The notes under the pieces were generated by a model, which worked only from the letters and a program-made list of their open reading frames with translations, ran no database searches and was not told where the DNA came from. The position numbers and the translations under genes were made by a program. A stretch of 64,000 nt of DNA from Glebionis coronaria (taxonomy: Eukaryota > Streptophyta > Magnoliopsida > Asterales > Asteraceae). The DNA is taken from assembly GCA_025667525.1 (NCBI GenBank), contig CM046879.1, positions 383,927,039 to 383,991,038 on the forward strand. The letters run 5' to 3'. Shown in pieces: positions 47,120 through 56,655 of the stretch. The stretch's first letter is position 1. Each line of letters begins with the position of its first letter.

Positions 47120-47949
47120 CAACTTCTCTCCCATCTCATCTAACCTAATCTCGTATTATCAGGCACCATTTCATCTGATACTCCCAAGGCAAATAACAAT
47201 CTCAATCTATTAAATCATCCATTTCAATAATCATCACATCTCATCTATTTAGCACAAACCCATGAGGAACGAATGAAGCCTACAAAATCTCCTTGATGAG
47301 GTCTCGGGTAGGAATTTCGTGATATTTTATTTATTATTATTTTTTTAGAGGGAATCGAAACAAACAACTGATGTAAATACACTCGTTTAAATCTTTCTTT
47401 AATTTCGAAAATAAAAAGAGATTGGTTTCATTCAATCAAAACAGGTCTATGATGATATAATTTTCATGTGTTTAGATCTTAATTGATCTTGGCTTGCATG
47501 TGTAAACATGAAATGAATAAATCTGATATCTTTGTTGTTGTGTCTTTGTTAAAGGTTTTGAGTCAGTCTGAGAGTGTTTGTCGAGAGTTTGAGTCCTTGA
47601 TTGTGAGGTTTTCGATTCGAGTCAGATTGGTTTGATGAGAATGGATGTTGGTTTAGGTGATGGGAAAAATATGAGAAGTTTAGGTGTGTATTTGTTTAAT
47701 TCGAGTCTTTTTTCGAGGGGGTTTTGGTGGGATTGTCGAGACTGTTTTTTTTTCTTCGAGTCGAGAGAGTTGGTGTAATCTGTTGAGAAAGGTTTTGGTT
47801 GAGACTTGTGTGTTTAATTCGATTAAAAAACTGAGAGTGGTTTTGTTGTTGAGTCGAGGCTGTCATCGATTCAAGTCTCTTATGTCGAGTGAGTCCGAGT
47901 GTTGGTGTTGGAGTTGAGGGTGTGTGTCGAGTCAGTGGTATGTTGAGTT
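47120..47949 (+). other. Low-repeat segment, possible 5' UTR and intron
   Basis: CT-rich sequence to about 47270 is followed by short upstream-type ATGs and a possible splice donor, CGGGTAGGAATTT, near 47310. The T-rich remainder is intron-like. No ORF with recognisable product is present. The copia leader M begins at about 47950. Confidence 0.3.
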
Positions 47950-48420
47950 GACCATCGCAATATTTGAATAAGACTAAAAAGTTACCATATCCATCGCAAT
48001 ATTTGAATAAGAGTCAGTCAAAGATCTTGTTAACGATTCCATCGCAATGTCGGTTTAGATTTCCATCGTAATAACTTAGTCTATCGCAATATCAAAACCA
48101 TCGGAATGTCACAAAAAAGATTCGATCGCAATGATGATCGGAATATGGATCGCAATATTCGATCAGAATATCGATCGCAATATTGGATCGGAATATTGAT
48201 CGGAATATTGGATCGGAATATTGGATAGGAATATTGGATCGGAATATCGACCGGGATACGGATCGGAATAGTGATCGTAATAATAAAACCCTGATCTATC
48301 GCAATGTGAAAAAAAAGTGTAATTGATCGCATAATTTAATTTGCAGTTATTATCGCAATAAAACAAAGAAAGTGACTAATGCAATAATGACTGAAAAAGT
48401 CCATCGCAATAAGTAGCAAT
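47950..48420 (-). repeat. ATTCCGATC / ATTGCGATC array in leader of M
   Basis: On the plus strand it reads as repeated GGATCGGAATATT and CGATCGCAATATT, densest at 48120-48270, with looser CCATCGCAAT words on either side. Its position between primer site and gag equals that of the array in copia B. Confidence 0.85.
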
Positions 48421-48737
48421 GTTATAAACCCTCGTGGATTGCGACAAAAAAATGACAATATGACAAGAAAATGACAAAAAAGTACAGAATAATAAAACCA
48501 ATATCATAAAACCAAATACACTGTATACCTTGAAAAACACCCCAAAAATCACCAAATGGCCAAAAAAAATTGCGATTTTGATCAAAACAAGTAACCCAAA
48601 TCACTACCACATCTATGTAGTTGATTTGTTTACAAACTTAAACCACAAAAACGCAAACAAAATTCAAGATTTGAGCTTGATTAAATTAAAACCCATGAAA
48701 AGCAATCAAACAAACACAAGAACAACCAATCAACCAT

Positions 48738-48751
48738 GGCTCTTGATACCA
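48738..48751 (-). other. Primer-binding site of M
   Basis: On the minus strand TGGTATCAAGAGCC follows the LTR after two bases. It fits initiator tRNA-Met priming with one added base compared with TGGTATCAGAGCC. Confidence 0.8.
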
Positions 48752-48753
48752 TT

Positions 48754-49055
48754 TGTAGGTCCACGAATTCTTATGATTGTTAATGTATTGTTATGATCTA
48801 AATAGAGGGAGGAAGATGAAGAACTAGAGAGAGAAGGTTAGAGAGAGAAATGAGAGAATAAGAGAAAGAAAGAATGATTAAGTGAAACGGGAATGAACAA
48901 CTACCCTTCCTAACATGCTAGGAAGGGTATATATAGCCCACCCTACATGTGGGTTTTATGGGTTATACTTACATGACTAGATCACGAGCCCAATCTACGT
49001 ATATATCGTTGGAGTGACCGATCCTTTCAAAATACGTAAAAATGTATTTCCAACA
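48754..49055 (-). repeat. Copia LTR of M
   Basis: 302 bp on the minus strand from TGTTGGAAATACA to GGACCTACA. The TATA (TATATATA) abuts an 11-bp-stem inverted repeat. It is related to 5565-5950. An alternative reading extends the LTR to 49164, where TGTTGGAAATACG occurs again. Confidence 0.7.
48902..48929. other. Perfect inverted repeat next to TATA of LTR M
   Basis: Arms TACCCTTCCTA and TAGGAAGGGTA give an 11-bp stem with loop ACATGC. Both arms differ from the stem at 5740-5762, yet pairing is complete in each. Confidence 0.8.
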
Positions 49056-49164
49056 ATCTCCCCCTAAGGGAGGTCACTCCAAGTTACAATGTCCTAAATA
49101 GTCTATAGCTCGTGATCTATGCTAACAATGATGTGACCGAGACTTTCTTTGGAAAAACGTATTT

Positions 49165-50730
49165 CCAACAACTTTTATAAGATTATGACATGTTAAGGTA
49201 TTTATTTAAAATAAGCTTTACTCTTATATCATTTAATAAATCATGACTTATAAAATATATTCATTAAGCCTCGGTTTATAGTATATGCTTATTAAACAAG
49301 CTTATTACTATTTAAGGAAACTTACTATTTAAGGTAACTTACTATTTTTGGCAATTTACTATATATGGAAACCTGCTATTTTTGGAAAGTTATTATATAT
49401 AGAAACCTGCTATTTTTAGAAAGTTACTCATTATGGAAACATCAAGTATAATAACACATGAAACATGTAATACATTAATCAAGAATACATGAAACATGTA
49501 ATATGCTAAATCAAGAGCACATGAATGTAAGGTATTAGAAAATACATGATAAAACATAAAACATTAAAACAAGTCTAGAACAAGTAAAACAAGTCAAGAA
49601 CAAGTAAGACAAGTCAAGAACAAGTAAACTAAACTAAGAGTCAGTAAGTTATACATGAACATACAAATCATTCACGTCCTTTGTTATGTAGCACTCATGA
49701 AGTCGGAGTCGTAGTTTCCGACTTTCATCTTCATTCGTTACTGGATATACGGTACGGATATTCCGTCCTTTAGTAAGGACATTCTCTTTCTATGCATGAT
49801 TAGGATTCCTCGTTTGTTGTCATCTGTTTTCCCCAGTTTACATGTCATAAAGCATTTCATTGTTTTCCATGCTACATTTTAAATTGCCTGAGCTATATAC
49901 ACACATGACCATGTCCGCCTAGTTATGGAGGTACCATAACCATGACACTTGAGGGACCGGTGTCATGACTCTTCTGTGACAAGAGTGATTTATCGCGGCG
50001 TCCCTTCAGTTACTTTCCCATTATTATTATTATCATGTGGGGCGTATGGGTGAATCCTAGTACATGTTTGCAGGTTTACAAGGTGACTGTGATGTGTGCT
50101 CTACATTCGTCATATTGGAGTTGATCCCTCCACCCATACTTATATAATTAGAGGTCACCCCTCTAATTGCATGACGAGTTCACCCCTCTATGTATTCATG
50201 CACGTTGATATATATCATGACCTATATGAGCTATTTGGAGTTTACATTACATTTGCATGTATAAACATCAGACTTTTCAGTATAAACCAGTTTATAAAAC
50301 ATGTTCCAGGTTTTTAGGACTTACACATATTCCACTGCATTTCTTATCATTTACTGATGTTTTAGTTATTCTTATCATGTCATTATATCCGTTCACTGAG
50401 CATATTGCTTAGCCGTATTTTCTTCATGTCCCCAAACGGCAGGTACCCAAAGATAGACTTGAACATTTGAGAGCACGTGCATAGGATGGAAGCTACCTTA
50501 GACTTCTCCTCCTTTTTGCATTTCATATACTTATGCTTGCTTGGACACTTGTTTAGTCTTTTCTACTTCATTTACTTTATGCATGTTTTTTGCTTATGTT
50601 TGGGAGCCGATATTTGATTCCGGTTTTCCTTTTTGGTCATGTATGTTTTTAAGACATATTACCTTGCATGCTTTGATGACACGTCATAATTATCAATATA
50701 ACGGTCTACTTATCAAAGTGGGGTGTTACA
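49165..50730 (+). repeat. Tekay-like LTR, left boundary unclear
   Basis: The segment ends GGGTGTTACA at 50730 directly before an initiator-Met primer site, as in Tekay/chromovirus LTRs. No matching TGTAACA start was found, so the left part may be lost or cut by M. It includes a TTTATATAGTAAATT-like simple region (49300-49430) and repeated ACAAGTAA words near 49590. Confidence 0.55.
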
Positions 50731-50734
50731 ATTA

Positions 50735-50747
50735 TGGTATCAGAGCC
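50735..50747 (+). other. Primer-binding site of Tekay-like element
   Basis: TGGTATCAGAGCC is an exact match to the common initiator tRNA-Met site. Confidence 0.88.
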
Positions 50748-50884
50748 CAAGGTCGCGACTTGTAGGCTCTAAAACTTGACCTGTGACTAGTGGGTAGTCA
50801 CCAGGATCTTCCTAAACCGACGCTTGTTATTTTCTATGTATTAATAATTTCAGCAAACCTTGTTGGGTTTTAATCATGACGTTT

Positions 50885-51625
50885 TCTTTTGAGTTTTGAC
50901 TAGTATGGATTGAACCATAGTCGTCCATACCTAGTCACATGTTTAATTCGGTTTCTTTAAAACTTTGACTAGTATGAATTGAACCATAGTCGTTCATACT
51001 TAGTCACATGTCGTTTGTTTAAATTTTGACTGGTATGGGTTGAACCATAGTCGTCCATACTTAGCCACGCGTCTTTCCTTTCAGATTTTTCGGTTGAACC
51101 GTAATCGTCAACACTAGTCAATGTTTAATCTTTATCGATCATGCTTTTATGTTTCATTATGACGACTATGTTTTCATACTTTCATGTTGATTAAGTTTTC
51201 ATGTTTCTCCATGTTGATTATGCTTTCATGCTAGACATTGATGGATTTCATTTAATCATGCTTTCATGATAGTCATGGTTGGTTTTCATTAATCATGCTT
51301 TTATGCTGATCATTGTTGAATTTTGTTTAATCATGTTTTCGTGATTCTTCATGCAAGTGGAGTTATGTCTACGCTAGATTAGCTAGGCTATTACGTCGTC
51401 CTCTTCAGTTTGATTTTAACCTTTTAATCATTTACCTTCCTTTGATCACGTCAGATGGTTGACACCCGTACCGATCGTCTTATGTGAATTCCATATGTAC
51501 TCCATGTACCGTATTTCATGCGTACTCATGTTTACTTCAGGTATCGTATTCCATGTGTACTCCATGTATCATATTCCATGTGTACTCCATGAACCATATT
51601 CCAGGTGTATTCCATTCACTGTACT
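50885..51625 (+). repeat. Three successive degenerate arrays in Tekay leader/gag
   Basis: First, about four units of 60-75 bp built on TTGAACCATAGTCGT (50885-51125). Second, words like AATCATGCTTTCATG (51138-51355). Third, units with ATTCCATGTGTACTCCATG (about 51490-51625). Confidence 0.75.
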
Positions 51626-51639
51626 TCATGTGTATTGCT

Positions 51640-52600
51640 AATAGATTCTCAATCATCTCGCGCGTTTTCCATTTACCGATGTTGCTCAGGAGATGATGTT
51701 GCTCGCAGCTTGGAAATTCTACAAAACAAAGACGAAGGATATAGATTGGAACTACCAGACAAGAAATATACTTCATCCACCAGACGTTGCCATTTCATTC
51801 CATGTCTTTATCTTCTCAGTTATATGTCACGTGTCATTCAGTTGTCATTTCAGGCATATGCGTGGGAACCGGTACCAGCCGGCCACTCAGCTGAATAGTT
51901 ACATGAATCACAGTCATGATAATGACCGTCATGGAACTGATAGACAAGGAGGTAGTGACAACTACCATGAAAACAAATACTTTGGTAATGATGACAGAGA
52001 CTCTAGTAAAGGACGTGATCAAAAATACAAAGGGTCGGCAGTCCAATCGATCCGCCAATTCTGGCATAATAACCTAAGATTTTCAGCTTTATTCGCTTTC
52101 AAATCTCGAGACGCATGTCAATACATCCGTCAAGGCACATGTCTCACGTATATTTTCTGAAGATACGTGTCAAGACATCTGTCAAGACACATGTCTCACG
52201 TATATTTTCTGAATATACATGTCAAGACATCAGTCAAGACACATGTCTTACGTATAATTCTGAAGACACCAATCAAGACACATGTCACACGTATATTTCT
52301 CAAAACATGAGTCAAGACACATGACTCACGTATATCTGCTGAACCAGACCACAGTAATTCAGGGTACCCTCCAAGGGCTATACCCATCCTGTTGTGCCAA
52401 GTATGAACCAGGCTACAAAAAAATTTCAGTACCATCACTGGCGTATTGTTCATGTTTGGACACGTAATGTTCGTTCTGTTTGAGATGGGCGAAACACATT
52501 CAGTGAGATCCGCCACGTTTACTTCATGTATTGACATGGCACCTTCATTTCTTGATCATAGATTTCATATATCCACGCCTATGTAAGATGCCATTCGTAT
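51640..52600 (+). pseudogene. gag: Tekay-like gag remnant, heavily decayed
   Basis: Between the arrays are short reading fragments, for example about 51690-52000, with no full gag domain recognisable. Assignment rests on position between primer site and protease. Confidence 0.35.
52128..52346 (+). repeat. Tandem repeat with TCAAGACACATG core, five copies
   Basis: Each unit has TCAAGACACATGTCTCACG followed by TATATTTCTGAA, and shortens from about 52 to 35-40 bp. It lies in or near the gag remnant. The repeat is visible in the short ORFs crossing it. Confidence 0.8.
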
Positions 52601-53943
52601 CACCTATGTGTAGAAAGGCTTTTCATTCAGTTTGACGATAAGATCCATTTTGCTAATGCACTTTCCTTGGACATGTGCGAGTTCGATATGATTCTGAGTA
52701 TGGATTGGTTAGCAGCATATCGCGCTATGATTGATTGCTATTCATATCGGGTCATATTCGGCGATGTTCAGGCCCCTGCATATAGTCATCATGATTCCTA
52801 CCAAGAAAATTTGTACAAATTATTGCTACTTTACAAGCACGTGCTTTATTATCCTATGGCTATGAAAATTTCCTAGCTACCATTTATGACGCGATTTCTG
52901 AAGTTTCTAAAATCCATGATCAGCCTTTTGTTTTGACTTTCCGGATGTATTTCCAGAAGAGATTCTGGGTATATTTCCTATCTGCGAGGTGGAGTTTTTG
53001 CATCGAGCATGTTTCGGGAGCAGAACCAGTCTCCAAGGCTCTTTATCGCATGGCTTCCTTGAGCTAAATGAATTGCAGGATCAACTACAAGAGTTGCTGG
53101 AACGAAGTTTTATTCACCCAAGTATATCACCATGGTGTGCACCGATTCTGTTTGTTAAGAATAAAGACGGTAACATAAGATTATGCATAGACTACCGTAG
53201 ATTGAACAAGATCACCATTCGTCATCGTTATCCCCTTTCGTGTCTTGATAACATGTTTAGTCAACTACTGGGTGCTAAGCACTTTTCCAAGATCGATTTA
53301 TGATCAAAATACCAACAGTTGTGAGAGAAAGAGCAGGACATTTCCAAGAGTGCTTTTCGCACACGTTATGGCCATTATGAATTCGTGGTTATGCCTTTTT
53401 GGTCTCACGAATACTCTAGCTGTAAATATGGATTTAAAAAATCGAATTTTCATGAATTCTTGGACAAGTTCATCATTATGTTCATTGATAACATTCTGAC
53501 CTTTTCCAAGTCTAGAGAAGAGCACGAAGATCATCTTCGCACTATGTTACAAGTTCTACGACAAAAGAAACAGTACACCGAATTTTTCAAGTACGAATTT
53601 TGGTTGATTACAATGACACTCTTAATCACATTGTTTCTCACAGTTAGTTTTACCACGACTAAGCTTACGCGTAAAGGAGAGAATCCTACATTAAATTATG
53701 TGCTCCAGATGATCCTACGCTAAGGGAGGTCTAATTTACTGAGAATCATAGTTTTCCAACTTCTATGTATCCAGTTTCTACAAAAATGTATCATGATCTC
53801 AAACCACATTTTAGTGGAGCGGTGTGAAACAAGATACAGTTACGTTCATATCTAAATGCCTGACATGCTAGCAGGTTAAGATCAAACGCATGCTAGTAGT
53901 TATTTCAACCATTAGAGATTCCCGAATGGAAGTTGATGACGTA
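52600..53943 (+). pseudogene. pol: Tekay-like protease, reverse transcriptase, integrase finger
   Basis: The protease tail (FDMILSMDWLAAYRAMIDC) is at about 52667-52760. Reverse transcriptase (about 53040-53610) has [26 protein letters not shown] and FSKIDL, then a shift. In another frame it has HEFLDKFIIMFIDN, where the second catalytic Asp is Asn. After a deletion, an integrase finger piece (STKMYHDLK, then ISKCLTC in another frame) runs to about 53943. All activities are lost. Confidence 0.8.
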
Positions 53944-54514
53944 TAGTCCCTAGTCGGGCTGGATAGTCCGACTCACGGGTACTACCCGCATCCATCAGGA
54001 ATGATTTGATACTTATGCGATGCGCGCACAGCCCAGGAGGCCTGATAAGTCGCTGTCACATGATGGTTAATTGCTTAACCAAGTCCTCGTCGCAGTGCGA
54101 CAGGATCAGACAGAATATAATCTATATTATAGTTATATTCGCCTAAGGAAAGGAGATATACACTTACCTTAGTTATGCGATAAGGATCAAGCTATTTTGG
54201 GTCATTATCTCTTCCTTAGGCCGTAAGAATAGGAGATCCCAGCCAGGACTCTCTCGGGTATAAAAGGAACCCCCATGGTTCCACAAAGGTACGATATACA
54301 CAATACCCTAAAACACTAATATACTCAAATCGGTTACTTATACTCACGTCGAAGTCTAATCGTAGGTCACAAACCCACGGTAAGCCTAACGGTGTCTGTT
54401 TAGTGTGCAGGGTCCTCAAAACAAGTTTCACTTGGTGCAAGAGCCAGAGCCCATAAGACCCCGAATTAAGCCTAATTCGGGTCAAGCTCGGTCCATCCAA
54501 CTTTTGTATCAACA
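53934..54514 (+). repeat. LTR of gypsy element D (start approximate)
   Basis: It ends TGTATCAACA at 54514, three bases before the primer site. TATAAAAGG at about 54257 is the likely promoter. A TG is available at 53934, but Tekay coding similarity seems to run to 53943, so the true start may be up to about 35 bases later. Confidence 0.6.
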
Positions 54515-54517
54515 AGT

Positions 54518-54527
54518 TGGCGCCATC
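54518..54527 (+). other. Primer-binding site of D, split by N2
   Basis: TGGCGCCATC continues, after N2 and its duplication, with CGTAGG at 63756. Sites of the form TGGCGCCGTCTG are common in plant gypsy elements. Confidence 0.75.
54523..54527. repeat. Target site duplication CCATC, left of N2
   Basis: It lies within the primer-binding site of D and recurs at 63751-63755. Confidence 0.95.
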
Positions 54528-55031
54528 TGATAGGTGTGTAAACACCCATCTTTTCTACCACTTAACTACAATAATAACCGGACCAAAACGTGTATTTTAT
54601 GTCTTTTATGTCGGAATTATGCGTGGTTTGTGTTTTTGTTGTGATTTAGGATGAAAAGGTGAAAAATGGATAAAACACGGACATTCACGGGCATTTATGG
54701 ACTTTTATTGAAGAAAAGGATAAAAGACGAAGTCAAGAAGTCAAGAGTGCAAAAAGAACGGAAGTCCACGACCAATTCTGAAGATTTATCGAAGAAAAAG
54801 TCAAAAGACGGAAGTTTATCAAAAGCCGGAGAATTCAAGTCTATTTTATTGAAGAATTTAAAGACGAGTTCAAAAGAAATCCCGAAGTCAAAAGTCCCTT
54901 AAAGTCCATGATTAAAGAAGATTAGAAGAAAAGGACTAAGTACGCAATTAATGAAGATTAATAAAAGGAGGGACTTAAACTTGTAATTAAGAAGAAAGGA
55001 AAGAGGGGAGGAAGCTTCCTTAATCCTCCCC

Positions 55032-55039
55032 TATAAATA
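55032..55039 (+). promoter_or_regulatory. TATA box of N2 LTR
   Basis: TATAAATA preceded by CCTCCCC. N1 has the corresponding site on its minus strand. Confidence 0.7.
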
Positions 55040-55439
55040 GATTAGGATGTTTATTTTTCACTCTTGTTGGCTAAGGTGACAATTAGTCTTCCACCATTTA
55101 AATACTTGTCATTTACTTTTCATGTCATTTTAATTCATGTTATGCACCTTAATTACCATTTAATTCCAAGTAAGTTTTCATTTTAATTCTTGTCAAATCT
55201 TTATTATATCTTGTCAATCTCTTATCTACCTTTCTTATTCTTTGATTTATGGTGTATGTTCAAGTTCATGCTTTATTTTGATCCAAAGTGGTTTTTGATT
55301 ATTGTGGTAAAAGTTGTTTAATTTCATGTTTTTAATTGCTTGTTGATGTTATTTCACTGTATCGTTGCTGATTTTATTCATACGTGTGTTTGATTTTGGT
55401 TAATTTGTTATTATACCTGCTGCTACTGTTTCCTTGTTC

Positions 55440-56010
55440 TTCGGGAATATTTGCTTGTTTCTGATCTTTCCAGATAATTTCCGAATCAAGACTTCATCCG
55501 GAAGATTTGGGACAAGAAAAACTTCCGAACCAAACTTGCTCATCCGGAACTTTCAAAGTTCCGGACGAAGTGAAAACTTCCGAACCAAACATACTCATTC
55601 GGAACTCCAAAGTTCCGAACCAAGGGTTTCATCCGGAACTTTTCAAAAGTTCCGAATCAACTCAAAGTTCCGAATCAAGGACCTAAGTTCCGAATCAAGG
55701 CTGCTCATTCGGAAGTCAAAACTTCCGAATCAAGGGTGTTCATTCGGAAGTTCCAAACTTCCGAATCAAGGAGCTTCATCTGGAAAGTTCTGAATCAAGG
55801 AGTGACCAAGACTTCCGAATCAAGGCAACAAGTGAGAGTTCCGAATCAGTAAGTTCCGAACGAAGCATTGTTTTGGATAAGTGACATATTCAGATCAATT
55901 TGTTCCGGATCAAGGATTTTGGTAATATTCCAAGTGAAGAAGGATCATTTCAACCAAGGTGACATTTAGGACGAGTGATTGTTCCTAACGAAGGTTTATT
56001 CCGAATGAGC
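55440..56010 (+). repeat. TTCCGAA array in N2 5' LTR
   Basis: I count about 13 exact TTCCGAA, mostly as TTCCGAATCAAGG or TTCCGAACCAA, interleaved with CATTCGGAA and CATCCGGAA. The two orientations alternate over much of it. Confidence 0.88.
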
Positions 56011-56409
56011 TGTATTCAGGTTCTTATTAGTTTTTGTCCTTAATTTTTATCTTCAAGCTTTATTTCACTTGCCTTTTTTATTTAATTGCACTTTTAGATT
56101 ATTTGCCTTAGTTTTAGTCGCACTTTAAGTTTGCCTTAGATAGATTTAAGTTTACGTCATTTTACTTTAGTGCCCTTTAATCTTAGTCACGTTTTTAAAT
56201 ACTCGCACTTTACTTTAATTAGACTTAGATTTACTTAAAAAGCACTTTTACTTTTAAGTCTTTGCATTTAAATTTAAAATCACCCAAAAAATATTCTTTT
56301 TCACCAAAGATCAACTAAGTCACACATAGGAGCCTAGATCAATTCGTTAAGATACCGAGAACACGAACTTAATCTTTAATTTTTATACGGGCAAAAGCCG
56401 TGTATCAAA

Positions 56410-56424
56410 TGGCGCCGCTGCTGG
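56410..56424 (+). other. Primer-binding site of N2
   Basis: TGGCGCCGCTGCTGG starts two bases after the LTR. It differs from the A1 site at one position. Confidence 0.85.
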
Positions 56425-56655
56425 CTCTTTTCGTTAAGATCAATAGTTTTCTGTGCTAGACACGTTGCTTTTTGGGATCCGTTCACTTGTGAACGTTAAT
56501 TTTCTTGCCTAAAAAATTCAAAAATCATAAAAATTAAAAATTGATAAAACACCATAAAAATTAAAAAAATTCAAAAATACAAAAAGATTTTATCTTTCTT
56601 GTGTATATATATTGTCTTTGTGTTTGGTTTCTTTTTCTTTTGCATTTTCAGGTGT
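56425..56655 (+). other. Leader of N2 with acceptor-like end
   Basis: Short noncoding leader. It ends with a pyrimidine run and TTTTCAG four bases before ... the GTGT preceding the gag ATG. N1 has the same arrangement (TTTTGCAG, GTGT, ATG). Confidence 0.65.

Larger units (their letters stand above)
47950..49164 (-). mobile_element. Copia remnant M: LTR and leader
   Basis: On the minus strand: an LTR-like start TGTTGGAAATACG (49164), about 100 bp resembling the 3' end of copia A, a purine tract, LTR (49055-48754), primer site, and leader with a repeat array, ending at about 47950. No gag or pol follows, so it is truncated. Confidence 0.7.
49165..53943 (+). mobile_element. Decayed Tekay-like chromovirus
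   Basis: The order is LTR, primer site, repeat-rich leader, gag remnant, protease, reverse transcriptase and integrase zinc finger, cut at about 53943 by element D. Part of reverse transcriptase and all RNase H are deleted between about 53610 and 53690. Confidence 0.75.
54528..56407 (+). repeat. N2 5' LTR
   Basis: TGATAGGTGTG to CCGTGTATCA. TATA box at 55032-55039 (TATAAATA). The TTCCGAA array at 55440-56010 lies about 400 bp downstream, in the transcribed part. A 78-codon Lys/Ser-rich ORF lies at 54666-54902. Confidence 0.94.
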
